In this document: in pieces, positions 43,897 through 52,034 of the stretch
Layout: each line of letters opens with the position of its first letter
Numbering within the stretch: the stretch's first letter is position 1
NCBI GenBank assembly: GCA_002722315.1
Contig: PBLG01000047.1
Span: 99,591 to 163,590 of the forward strand
DNA: 64,000 nt
Direction: 5' to 3'
Origin: Lysobacterales bacterium
Lineage (GTDB): Bacteria; Pseudomonadota; Gammaproteobacteria; Xanthomonadales; Wenzhouxiangellaceae
Translations under genes and position numbers: made by a program
Notes under the pieces: model-generated
Seen by the model: the letters and a program-made list of their open reading frames with translations, nothing else
The model's database searches: none
Told to the model about the DNA's origin: nothing

Positions 43897-43908
43897 CAGT
43901 TCTAGTTG

Positions 43909-45126
43909 TTAAAGCCCAGCTGCCTGCCTCAGCGCCTCGGCGCGGTCGGTCTTCTCCCAGCTGAACGTCGTGAAATGCTCTTCGATCTGCTTGCCGTCAC
44001 GTATCACCTTGGCCGATGTCTGTTCCGGGATACGCCCGAAGTGCCCGTTGGTCGCCGTCTGGCGATACATCGGGTGCAGCAGGTCGAGCATCTTCAGGAT
44101 GCCGAAGGGCCGCAGGTCGAAGTGCTCGCGCACCAGCTTTTCGATCTGCTCTTCGGGAATCTTGCCGGTGCCGAAGGTGGTCACCGAGATCGAGGTCGGC
44201 TGGGCCACGCCGATCGCGTAGCTGACCTGGATTTCGCACTTGTCGGCCAGGCCGGCCGCGACCACGTTCTTGGCCACGTAGCGGCCGGCATAGGTGGCCG
44301 AGCGGTCGACCTTGGACGGGTCCTTGCCGGAAAACGCGCCGCCGCCGTGACGGGCCATGCCGCCGTAGGTGTCGACGATGATCTTGCGCCCGGTCAGGCC
44401 GGCGTCGCCGACAGGTCCGCCGATCACGAACTTGCCGGTCGGGTTGATGTGATACAGCGTGTCGTTGTGCAGCCATTCCTCGGGCAACACCGGCTTGATG
44501 ATGTGCTCGCGCACCCCTTCGCGGATCTCGTCGAGCTCCACGCCCTCGTCGTGCTGCGTCGAGAGCACCACCGCGTCGATCGCGACGGGCTGGCCGTCCT
44601 TGTAGCGCAGCGTGACCTGGCTCTTGGCGTCCGGACGCAGCCAGGGCAGCGGGTTGTCGGTGTGCTTGCGCAGGCGCGTGTGGCGTTCGACCAGGCGGTG
44701 CGCGTAGAAGATCGGCGCCGGCATCAGCGCGTCGGTTTCGTTCGACGCATAGCCGAACATCAGGCCCTGGTCGCCCGCGCCCTGGTCTTCCGGCGTCTGG
44801 CGGTCGACGCCCTGGGCGATATCCGGCGACTGCTTGCCGATCATGTTGATCACCGAGCAGGTCTGGCCGTCGAATCCGACCGTCGAAGAGTTGTACCCGA
44901 TGTCGGTCACGACCTGGCGGATCAGGTCTTCGAGTTCGACGTAGGCCGTGGTCGAGATTTCACCGCCGACGATGACCGCGCCGGTCTTGAGAAAGGTCTC
45001 GCAGGCCACGCGCGCGTTCGGATCCTGGCGCAGGATTTCATCCAGGATGGCGTCCGAAACCTGGTCGGCCATCTTGTCCGGGTGGCCTTCCGATACTGAT
45101 TCCGAGGTAAACAGGTATTCACTCAT
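43909..45126 (-). CDS. metK: S-adenosylmethionine synthetase
   Basis: 405 residues from ATG 45126, the family start ([20 protein letters not shown]); an upstream ATG at 45192 adds 22 residues without reason. ATP and Mg2+ sites are seen in [16 protein letters not shown] and the signature [15 protein letters not shown], and [17 protein letters not shown] is complete. It makes SAM from methionine and ATP. First of the metK-ahcY-metF run. Confidence 0.97.
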   Translation of the reverse strand: MSEYLFTSESVSEGHPDKMADQVSDAILDEILRQDPNARVACETFLKTGAVIVGGEISTTAYVELEDLIRQVVTDIGYNSSTVGFDGQTCSVINMIGKQSPDIAQGVDRQTPEDQGAGDQGLMFGYASNETDALMPAPIFYAHRLVERHTRLRKHTDNPLPWLRPDAKSQVTLRYKDGQPVAIDAVVLSTQHDEGVELDEIREGVREHIIKPVLPEEWLHNDTLYHINPTGKFVIGGPVGDAGLTGRKIIVDTYGGMARHGGGAFSGKDPSKVDRSATYAGRYVAKNVVAAGLADKCEIQVSYAIGVAQPTSISVTTFGTGKIPEEQIEKLVREHFDLRPFGILKMLDLLHPMYRQTATNGHFGRIPEQTSAKVIRDGKQIEEHFTTFSWEKTDRAEALRQAAGL

Positions 45127-45241
45127 TGGTTTATTTATCTCTTGATACGGATAGAAAGATATGATTGTAACGCAACGTGCCGGGAAATGCATCCCCGGTT
45201 TCCGGATTCCGGAAAATCGGTAGTCGGACGAAAAGCCCGGT

Positions 45242-45307
45242 CGTCGCTTCGTCGTCTCGTCGTCTGGTCGTTTCGAAAAGACAAAGCGACGAAACGACGA
45301 AGCGACG
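45242..45307. repeat. 21-bp inverted repeat upstream of metK
   Basis: CGTCGCTTCGTCGTCTCGTC plus G (45242-45262) pairs with 45287-45307 with one mismatch. The arms are themselves CGTCGT-rich. It lies between the divergent metK and cls genes and could stall transcription or be a simple-sequence expansion. Confidence 0.75.
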
Positions 45308-45370
45308 CACGCGCTGTGGGCCCCGCCCGCGCTATCATCTCGGCTGATCCCAGGCGAAAAAATCCTTTAG

Positions 45371-46813
45371 ATGCCCGAGTGGCCCACGCTGCTGGACGCC
45401 GGCCTGATTGCCGCGCTGTTTCACCTGGTGATCTCGCCGGTGGCCGCGCTGCATGCGTTGATGTTCAAGCGCGATTCGAGGGCCGCGTTCGGCTGGATCG
45501 CGCTGTGCCTGCTGTTGCCGGTGGCTGGCCCGGTGCTCTACACCATCCTCGGCATCAACCGAATCAGACGGCGCGCCCGGCGCCTCGAGCTTCCGGGCCT
45601 GCGGGTCGGGTTCGAGCGCGGCCGGGGCCGCCTTCCCGAGAATTCGGACCGGCCGGAGATGCCGACCGAACTGCAGCCGCTGGAGCTGATCGGGGCACGT
45701 CTCAGCGAACACCCGGTGACTGCGCGGAATGCCGTGGATCCCCTGGTCAACGGCGACGAGACGTTCCCGGCGATGCTCGAGGCCATCGACGAGGCGGCAC
45801 GGTCGGTATTTCTCTCGTCCTATATCTTCGACACCGACGAGACCGGCACGGCCGTCATCGAGCACCTCGCGGCGGCGCGGCGGCGCGGCGTGGATGTGCG
45901 CGTGGTCGTCGACGGCGTCGGGCAGTTCTACAGCTGGCCGCGCGCCCCGCGCCGCCTGCGCGCGGCCGGCATCCGTACCGCGGTGTTCCTGCCGCCGCGC
46001 CTGCTGCCACCGCGTCTTTCGATCAACCTGAGGAACCACCACAAGATCCTGGTGGTCGACGGTCATACCGCCTTCACCGGTGGGTTGAATATCGGTGATC
46101 GCCACGTGCTGGGCGAGAACCCGGGCAAGAACGCGGTCGCCGACATCCATTTCAGAGTCCGGGGGCCGGGCGCGCTGCAGCTCGAAAACGAGTTCCTGCG
46201 CACCTGGGAATTCGTTACCGGTACGCCGGAACCGCCGGCGCCGGTGTCCGCATGCCCGGCCGGCAGCATACACACCCGTGTGCTGACCGACGGGCCGGAC
46301 GATCACCTCGACCAGATCACGCAGTTGCTCAGCGCCACGCTGTCGACCGCGCGCGAGTCCATCGTGATCATGACGCCCTATTTCCTGCCGCCGCGCGAGA
46401 TCATCGGCGCCCTGCAGGCCGCCAGCCTGCGGGGGGTCCGGGTCACGCTGATCCTTCCGGAGCGCAACAACCTGCCGTATGTCCACTGGGCCACGCGCAA
46501 CATGCTCTGGGAGATCCTCTACCAGGGCGTCGAAGTCTTCTACCAGCCGCCGCCGTTCGCGCATTCGAAACTGTTCGTCGTCGACGACCGGTACGCGATG
46601 GTCGGTTCGTCCAACTGGGACCCGCGCTCGCTGAGGCTCAATTTCGAGCTCCAGCTGGAAATATTCAGCCCGGAATTCGCCCAAAGGATGGCCAGGCGCG
46701 CCCTGGAGGCGGCACACCGGGGCAGACGCGTTACACTCGCCGAAGTCGACGGTCGCAGCCTGCCGGTCCGAGTGCGGGATTCGCTGTGCTGGCTGTTTTC
46801 ACCCTACCTGTGA
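45371..46813 (+). CDS. cls: cardiolipin synthase
   Basis: 480 residues. Two N-terminal membrane helices (LDAGLIAALFHLVISPVAAL, IALCLLLPVAGPVLYTILG) precede two phospholipase-D-type active sites: HHKILVVDGHTAFTGGLNIG and HSKLFVVDDRYAMVGSSNWD, both with intact H-K-D. It joins two phosphatidyl groups to form cardiolipin at the inner membrane. Divergent from metK; NnrU-like gene follows after 10 bases. Confidence 0.93.
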   Translation: MPEWPTLLDAGLIAALFHLVISPVAALHALMFKRDSRAAFGWIALCLLLPVAGPVLYTILGINRIRRRARRLELPGLRVGFERGRGRLPENSDRPEMPTELQPLELIGARLSEHPVTARNAVDPLVNGDETFPAMLEAIDEAARSVFLSSYIFDTDETGTAVIEHLAAARRRGVDVRVVVDGVGQFYSWPRAPRRLRAAGIRTAVFLPPRLLPPRLSINLRNHHKILVVDGHTAFTGGLNIGDRHVLGENPGKNAVADIHFRVRGPGALQLENEFLRTWEFVTGTPEPPAPVSACPAGSIHTRVLTDGPDDHLDQITQLLSATLSTARESIVIMTPYFLPPREIIGALQAASLRGVRVTLILPERNNLPYVHWATRNMLWEILYQGVEVFYQPPPFAHSKLFVVDDRYAMVGSSNWDPRSLRLNFELQLEIFSPEFAQRMARRALEAAHRGRRVTLAEVDGRSLPVRVRDSLCWLFSPYL

Positions 46814-46823
46814 GGTATCTGAC

Positions 46824-47396
46824 ATGTTGCAATTGATCCTGGGCCTGGTGCTGTTTCTCGGCATTCACTCGATTTCCATCGTGGCGCTGCCGGCTCGCGA
46901 CGCCATGGCCGCCCGCATGGGAGAGTGGCCGTTCAAGGGGCTTTACGCGCTCATCGCGATCGTCGGGCTTTTCCTGATCGTGCACGGATACGGCCAGGCG
47001 CGTCTCGATCCGACCATTCTCTACACGACGCCCGAATGGACCCGCCACCTCGCGATGCTGGTGATGCTGCCGGTGTTTCCGGCGCTGCTGGCAACTTATT
47101 TCCCGGGGCGGATCAGCCAGGCGCTGGGCCACCCCATGCTGGTGGCGGTCAAGGCCTGGGCGCTGGCCCACCTGCTGGTCAACGGCACGCTGGCCGACGT
47201 CCTGCTGTTCGGCGGATTTCTCGCCTGGGCAGTGGTCGACCGCATTTCGATGAAGCGTCGTCCCCAGCGCGACATTCCGCGCGCGCCGCGAAGCGGATTC
47301 AACGACGTCATCGCGGTCGTCGGCGGCCTGGGCATGTACCTGGCGTTCGTCTTCTGGCTGCACGCGGCCTGGATCGGCATTTCGATCGTCGGCTGA
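46824..47396 (+). CDS. NnrU family membrane protein
   Basis: 190 residues with about five membrane helices (LILGLVLFLGIHSISIVALP, FKGLYALIAIVGLFLIVHGY, AWALAHLLVNGTLADVLLFG). NnrU proteins occur near denitrification or carotenoid-isomerase genes and resemble the membrane part of 15-cis-zeta-carotene isomerase (Z-ISO), with conserved His (GIHS, AHLLVNG). No other denitrification genes are in the window, but rhodopsin and blh imply carotenoid metabolism, which makes a carotenoid link worth testing. Confidence 0.88.
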   Translation: MLQLILGLVLFLGIHSISIVALPARDAMAARMGEWPFKGLYALIAIVGLFLIVHGYGQARLDPTILYTTPEWTRHLAMLVMLPVFPALLATYFPGRISQALGHPMLVAVKAWALAHLLVNGTLADVLLFGGFLAWAVVDRISMKRRPQRDIPRAPRSGFNDVIAVVGGLGMYLAFVFWLHAAWIGISIVG

Positions 47397-47414
47397 CGAT
47401 CTCGAAAGACTCGG

Positions 47415-47939
47415 CTAGCGACGCCCGAACAACCTGTTCCAGAGCCCCGGACCACTCGAGCGCTGCCGGGGTTGGGGTTCGGGCCGCGCGGCCGGCGCGT
47501 CGTCGTCGCCGTGTATGCACGACACCACCAGGTCGTCGATCAGGGCGGGCGTGAACCGGTAAGGATCGAATTGCGCCATGCCGTGTCGCTGAAGCACGTC
47601 GCCGACGATCCGTTCGATGGCGACGAACTTCATCGACCAGTGCTCGAACCGGCGCGTCCTGATCGGTCTGCGCGTCAGCCGGCGCACGTCGTGATGCCGC
47701 TCGTCGCGACATATCCTGGCGTACAACCCGTCGACCACGTCGGCCGGCCCCTCGAGGTACTGGAAGAAATACCCGTTGCCGAAATGCAGCACGCCGCCGA
47801 CGTTGCGTCGCTTGTTGTTGCGCCGCGAGTGAACCAGGATGCGCGTCACTTCGGGGTCCACGCCGAAACCGCGCGGCGCACTGGCGAATGACGCGGTCGA
47901 GCAGTAGGACAGACAGATCAGGTCGGTGGAGGAATCCAT
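47415..47939 (-). CDS. BLUF-domain blue-light sensor protein
   Basis: 174 residues. A complete BLUF core: reactive Tyr in LICLSYCSTA, flavin-binding Asn in NNKRRNVGGVLHFGNGYFFQ with the key Gln, YLEGPADVV, and Trp and Met in FEHWSMKFV. The C-terminal helix motif RHGMAQFDPYRFT is shared with the degenerate paralog at 11467-11922. No output domain is attached; a basic tail (GLWNRLFGRR) ends the chain. It should bind FAD and signal blue light to a partner. Convergent with the NnrU gene (18 bases) and divergent from mrpE. Confidence 0.9.
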   Translation of the reverse strand: MDSSTDLICLSYCSTASFASAPRGFGVDPEVTRILVHSRRNNKRRNVGGVLHFGNGYFFQYLEGPADVVDGLYARICRDERHHDVRRLTRRPIRTRRFEHWSMKFVAIERIVGDVLQRHGMAQFDPYRFTPALIDDLVVSCIHGDDDAPAARPEPQPRQRSSGPGLWNRLFGRR

Positions 47940-48069
47940 GATTTCTCGCGAGTTGCGTTGGGCGAAGCATATTTCAGGCCCGTCGCGGTTCCGTCAACAG
48001 ATCCGCGAGGGGAACCTGCTCTCTCCCTTGCACCCCGCATGAACCCCCTTTTGGTAGTATTCGCTCATC
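47940..48069. other. divergent promoter region of the BLUF and mrp genes
   Basis: 130 bases separating the BLUF and mrpE starts. TTTTGGTAGTATTCGC just before mrpE contains a possible -10 (TAGTAT) only about 17 bases from the start codon. No operator-like palindrome is obvious. Confidence 0.3.
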
Positions 48070-48546
48070 ATGCGATACCTATTCTCCCTGGCCGTCGTGC
48101 TGTCGCTGCTCTGGCTCGGCATGTCCGGCGTCTACAAACCGCTGATGTACATCCTCGGCGCGGGCTCGGTCGTGTTCGTGGTCTGGATGTCCAGGCGCAT
48201 GGACGTGGTCGGCGTCGAGCACAATCCGGTGCTGTATTCGTGGCGGCTGCCGATCTACTGGCTCTGGCTTCTCTGGGAAATCGTCAAGTCCAACATCGAG
48301 GTGTCGCGTGCCGCTCTCTGGCCGGGAAAACTGGTGCGGCCCCGGGTGCTGAAAGTGCCCATGAGCCTGGGTTCCGCGGTCGGCAAGGTCACCTACGCCA
48401 ATTCGATCACCCTGACGCCGGGCACGGTCACGCTGCTGCTCGAGGATGACCATCTCGAAGTCCACGCGCTGCTCGAAAGCTCCGCGGCCAGCCTGGAGTC
48501 GGGTGACATGGAGGCCAAGATCGCCTGGCTGGAGAACCATAAATGA
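48070..48546 (+). CDS. mrpE: Na+/H+ antiporter subunit E
   Basis: 158 residues. N-terminal membrane helices (LFSLAVVLSLLWLGMSG and PLMYILGAGSVVFVVWM) are followed by PIYWLWLLWEIVKSNIEVSR and SITLTPGTVTLLLEDDHLEV, all standard for MrpE. First gene of a ten-gene operon; its stop overlaps mrpF. The Mrp complex exports Na+ against H+ influx. Confidence 0.93.
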   Translation: MRYLFSLAVVLSLLWLGMSGVYKPLMYILGAGSVVFVVWMSRRMDVVGVEHNPVLYSWRLPIYWLWLLWEIVKSNIEVSRAALWPGKLVRPRVLKVPMSLGSAVGKVTYANSITLTPGTVTLLLEDDHLEVHALLESSAASLESGDMEAKIAWLENHK

Positions 48547-48836
48547 CGACGGTTCTGGTCCTGACGGCACTGGCGATATTCGTCACGATGGCGCTGGCGC
48601 TGGTTCGGGCGCTGAAGGGACCTTCGGTGTTCGACCGCATCGTGGCGGTCAACGTCATCGGCACCAAGACCGTGCTCATCGTGGCGCTGATTACCGCGAT
48701 CAGCGGCAACGACGACCTCATCGACGTGGCCCTGGTCTACGCGCTGATCAACTTCATCGCTATTGTCGCCGTGCTCAAGCTCTCGCGAATGCGCGACCTG
48801 GCGGCCTCCGGCGAAGGAGACATCACGGATGGTTGA
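48543..48836 (+). CDS. mrpF: Na+/H+ antiporter subunit F
   Basis: 97 residues, three membrane helices, with LVRALKGPSVFDRIVAVNVI and DVALVYALINFIAIVAVLKL as in MrpF. The start overlaps the mrpE stop by 4 bases (ATGA) and the end overlaps mrpG by 8 bases. Confidence 0.93.
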   Translation: MTTVLVLTALAIFVTMALALVRALKGPSVFDRIVAVNVIGTKTVLIVALITAISGNDDLIDVALVYALINFIAIVAVLKLSRMRDLAASGEGDITDG

Positions 48837-49194
48837 GACCATGCTCACCGCTGTATCCGGGGTATTCCTGCTTGCCGGGGGGCTGTTCGGCATCATGGGC
48901 GGCATCGGCCCGCTGCGCTTCCCGGATTTCTACACCCGGCTGCACGCGGCCGGGATCACCGACACGCTGTGCGCGTTCCTGATCATCGTCGGACTGGTGA
49001 TCCAGGCCGGGCTGGCGCTGGTCAGCATCAAGCTCATGCTGATCCTGGTCTTCATGGTCTTTACAGCGCCGACCGCCAGCCACGCCCTGGCGCGGGCCGG
49101 AATGGCCGCGGGCGACGACCCCGGAACCCTGGAAGGCGAGCCGGCGCCGGTCGCGCCGCTGGATTCCTCGGGAGAACCGTCATCGAATTCCTGA
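48829..49194 (+). CDS. mrpG: Na+/H+ antiporter subunit G
   Basis: 121 residues from ATG 48829 with GGAG 9 bases upstream. AGGLFGIMGGIGPLRFPDFY and TRLHAAGITDTLC are the MrpG signatures, followed by two more helices and a Pro/Ser tail. Its 3' end overlaps the next gene in another frame by about 13 bases. Confidence 0.92.
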   Translation: MVETMLTAVSGVFLLAGGLFGIMGGIGPLRFPDFYTRLHAAGITDTLCAFLIIVGLVIQAGLALVSIKLMLILVFMVFTAPTASHALARAGMAAGDDPGTLEGEPAPVAPLDSSGEPSSNS

Positions 49195-49739
49195 TCGACA
49201 TCGCGCTGCTCACGTTCCTGGTCGCGGTGGCAATCGCCGTCGTGCAGGTTCGCGACCTGTTTTCGGCCGCGATGCTTTTCTCGATCTACTCGCTGCTTTC
49301 GGCCGGTCTGTTCGTGGTGCTGGACGCCGGCGACGTGGCGCTGACCGAGGCCGCGGTGGGCGCCGGAATATCGACCATCCTGATCCTTGCCGTCCTGACC
49401 CTGGCCCCGCGCTACGAAAAGCGCATCGACCGCATCAACTGGCCGGCAATCGGCGTTGTGCTGGTGACCGGCGCCTGTCTGGTCTGGGCGGTCTCGGACC
49501 TGCCGACGTTCGGGCAGCCCGACAACCCGGTGCACACCCACGTGGCGCCTTACTACATCGAGCATGCCTACAAGGATTTCGGCGTACCCAACATGGTCGC
49601 CGCGATCCTGGCCAGCTACCGTTCCATCGATACATTCGGTGAGGTCATCGTGATCTTCACTGCCGGGCTGGCCGTGTTTTCGCTGCTTTCGGTTCGGCCG
49701 ACCCGCAGAAAGTCCGGCAAGACGGAGAATGCCGAATGA
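49182..49739 (+). CDS. MrpA C-terminal-like subunit (DUF4040/MbhD plus MbhE-like), non-canonical start
   Basis: 185 residues as placed here. Family similarity begins at IEFLIDIALLTFLVAVAIAV; LFSAAMLFSIYSLLSAGLFV and LTEAAVGAGISTILILAVLT are DUF4040. The second part (GVPNMVAAILASYRSIDTFG) is MbhE-like. This equals the C-terminal portion of a normal MrpA. No ATG, GTG or TTG lies in frame at the conserved start: GGGAG at 49170-49174 precedes GTC-ATC-GAA-TTC-CTG. I placed the start at ATC 49182; CTG 49191 is an alternative, and GTG 49227 would cut the first helix. Confidence 0.85.
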   Translation: MEFLIDIALLTFLVAVAIAVVQVRDLFSAAMLFSIYSLLSAGLFVVLDAGDVALTEAAVGAGISTILILAVLTLAPRYEKRIDRINWPAIGVVLVTGACLVWAVSDLPTFGQPDNPVHTHVAPYYIEHAYKDFGVPNMVAAILASYRSIDTFGEVIVIFTAGLAVFSLLSVRPTRRKSGKTENAE

Positions 49740-50188
49740 GAGAGAACGGCATTCTCCGCATCATTGCGCGATTCCTGATCCCACTGATCATGCTGTTTGC
49801 GCTGTACGTCCAGTTCCACGGCGATTACTCGCCGGGCGGCGGGTTCCAGGCCGGCGTGATGTTCGCCGCGGCCTGGATTCTGTTCGTCCTGATCTACGGC
49901 CTGGAGGCGGGACTGGCCGTGATTCCCGAGCGCGCGATGTTCGTGCTGTCGGCCGCCGGTTCGCTGCTGTACGCGCTCATCGGATTGCTCGGCGTCATGC
50001 TCGGCGGGCGCTTCCTGGATTTCTACCCGCTGCTGGACGACCCGCAGGCCGCCCAGCAGGCCGGCATCATCCTGGTCGAATTCGGCGTAGGCGTCACCGT
50101 GGCCAGCGTGGTGATGCTGATCTTCACCATGTTCGCCCGGCGCCGGGGCGACCTGGGGCAGGCCTGGCATCCGGAGGAACACGACTGA
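49736..50188 (+). CDS. mrpB: Na+/H+ antiporter subunit B
   Basis: 150 residues, four membrane helices, with ALYVQFHGDYSPGGGFQAGV and IGLLGVMLGGRFLDFYPLL, typical MnhB/MrpB. Start overlaps the previous stop as ATGA; its own stop overlaps the mrpC start (TGATG). Confidence 0.93.
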   Translation: MRENGILRIIARFLIPLIMLFALYVQFHGDYSPGGGFQAGVMFAAAWILFVLIYGLEAGLAVIPERAMFVLSAAGSLLYALIGLLGVMLGGRFLDFYPLLDDPQAAQQAGIILVEFGVGVTVASVVMLIFTMFARRRGDLGQAWHPEEHD

Positions 50189-50565
50189 TGGATCTGCTGG
50201 GCCATTACAACTACTACGTGGTCGTGGTGCTGATGATGATCGGCTTTTATTCCGTGATCGCGCGCGGCAACATGGCCAAGAAGATCATGGGCCTGAACCT
50301 GTTCCAGACCTCGGTGTTCATCATGTTCATTTCCGCCGGCAAGGTCATCGGCGGATCCACGCCGATTTACCAGAAGGGCGTGGAGCTTTATTCGAACCCG
50401 CTGCCGCACGTGCTGATCCTGACCGCCATTGTCGTGGGCGTGGCCACCACTGCCGTCGGCCTGGCGCTGACGGTGCGCATCCGCGAAGCCTACGGCAGCA
50501 TCGAGGACGATGACCTGATCGAGGACGACGGCGAAGACGCCGACGGGCACGGGAACGGTCAATGA
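50188..50565 (+). CDS. mrpC: Na+/H+ antiporter subunit C (NuoK-like)
   Basis: 125 residues, three helices: VVVVLMMIGFYSVIARGNMA, MGLNLFQTSVFIMFISAG, PHVLILTAIVVGVATTAVGL. The acidic tail (EDDDLIEDDGEDADGHG) is longer than usual. It is homologous to complex I NuoK. Overlaps both neighbours by 1-4 bases. Confidence 0.92.
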   Translation: MDLLGHYNYYVVVVLMMIGFYSVIARGNMAKKIMGLNLFQTSVFIMFISAGKVIGGSTPIYQKGVELYSNPLPHVLILTAIVVGVATTAVGLALTVRIREAYGSIEDDDLIEDDGEDADGHGNGQ

Positions 50566-52034
50566 CGATACTGGAATGGATGCCTTTCAGCGTGCTGGTG
50601 CCGCTGATCGCCGCCCCGCTTTGCGCGCTGTTGCCGGGACGGGTGATGCCGTGGTCGCTGGCCATGCTTGCCGTCATCGCCTCGGCCGCGATCTCGGCGC
50701 TGGTGCTGCCGGCCGCCGTCGACGAGCCGCTGCGCTACGCTTTCGGCAACTGGCCGCCGCCGTTCGGCATCGAGTATTACGTCGACGCGGTCAATGCGTT
50801 CCTGGCGCTGCTGATTTCGGCCATGGCCGTGGTCATCCTGCCGTGGGCGCGCAAGAGCGTGAACCAGGAAGTGCCGGAGCGCCAGGGGCCGTTCTATGCG
50901 CTGTTCCTGCTGGCCATGTCGGGCCTGATGGGGATCACGCTGACCGGGGACGCGTTCAACGTGTTCGTGTTCCTGGAGATTTCGTCTCTGTCGACCTATG
51001 CGCTGATCGCGCACGGCCAGCGACGCGCGGCCCTGCTGGCGTCGTTTCGCTATCTCATCATGGGCACGTTGGGCGCCACCTTTTACCTGATCGGCATCGG
51101 CCTGCTCTACATCGCCACCGGCACCCTGAACATGGCCGACCTGGCCGAGAGAGTCCCCGAGGTCTCCGATACCCGGGCGGTGCGCGCGGCGTTCGGCTTC
51201 ATCGTCGTCGGAATCGGCCTCAAGCTGGCCCTGTTTCCGCTTCATCGCTGGCTGCCGGGCGCCTACGCCAACGCGCCTTCGGCCGTCACCGTATTCATCG
51301 CCGCGACCGCGACCAAGGTGGCGGTCTACATTCTGCTCAGGCTTGTCTTCACGGTATTCGGCGTGGAATTCGCGCTCGACATGCCCTATCGCGAGGTGTT
51401 CTTCACGCTGGGCATCATCGGCATCCTGTTCGCCTCCATCTCGGCCATCGACCAGCCCACGGCCAAGCGCATGCTGGCCTATTCCAGCGTGGCCCAGATC
51501 GGCTACATAGCGCTGGCCATCAGCCTGGTTTCGGTCGAAGGCCTGGCCGCCGGCCTGGTCCACATCTTCAACCACGCGCTGATGAAGGGCGCGCTGTTCA
51601 TGGCCGTCGGCGCCGTCATCTATCGGCTGGGAACCAACCGGGTCGAGGATTTCGCCGGGCTGGCGAAATCCATGCCGTGGACCATGCTGGCGTTCGTCCT
51701 GGCCGGCCTGAGCCTGATCGGCGTGCCGCTGACGGCCGGGTTCATCAGCAAGTGGGCCCTGATCCAGGCCGCGATCGCGCAGGACAACTGGGTGGCCGTG
51801 GCGGTGGTGCTGGTCGGCTCGCTTCTGGCGGTGATCTACATCGGCCGCATCGCCGAGGCGGCCTACCTCCGGCCGGCTCCCGAGAACCGGGCCCCGATCA
51901 GGGAAGTGGGCCCATGGATGATGGTGCCGCTGTGGCTGCTGATCGCCGCCAATTTCTGGTTCGGCATCGATACCTCGCTGACGCTTGATACCGCGACCCG
52001 CGGCGCAGAAGTCCTGATGGGGGTCGGCCCATGA
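50562..52034 (+). CDS. mrpD: Na+/H+ antiporter large subunit, MrpD type
   Basis: 490 residues, about 14 helices, proton-conducting membrane transport family. The channel Glu (NVFVFLEISSLSTYALI), the helix-7 Lys with following His (GLKLALFPLHRWLPGAYANA) and the helix-12 Lys (FNHALMKGALFMAVGAV) are all present, so it should move protons. First of three such subunits in the operon. Confidence 0.93.
   Translation: MTILEWMPFSVLVPLIAAPLCALLPGRVMPWSLAMLAVIASAAISALVLPAAVDEPLRYAFGNWPPPFGIEYYVDAVNAFLALLISAMAVVILPWARKSVNQEVPERQGPFYALFLLAMSGLMGITLTGDAFNVFVFLEISSLSTYALIAHGQRRAALLASFRYLIMGTLGATFYLIGIGLLYIATGTLNMADLAERVPEVSDTRAVRAAFGFIVVGIGLKLALFPLHRWLPGAYANAPSAVTVFIAATATKVAVYILLRLVFTVFGVEFALDMPYREVFFTLGIIGILFASISAIDQPTAKRMLAYSSVAQIGYIALAISLVSVEGLAAGLVHIFNHALMKGALFMAVGAVIYRLGTNRVEDFAGLAKSMPWTMLAFVLAGLSLIGVPLTAGFISKWALIQAAIAQDNWVAVAVVLVGSLLAVIYIGRIAEAAYLRPAPENRAPIREVGPWMMVPLWLLIAANFWFGIDTSLTLDTATRGAEVLMGVGP

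Noticed and set aside
43775..43908. SAH riboswitch before ahcY
   Set aside because: Position fits, but I cannot find the conserved core or pseudoknot; the sequence is dominated by GGATTCAGG-type repeats.
50576..51988. 470-codon plus-strand open frame
   Set aside because: Alternate frame of mrpD; Arg/Gly-rich translation and no membrane helices.
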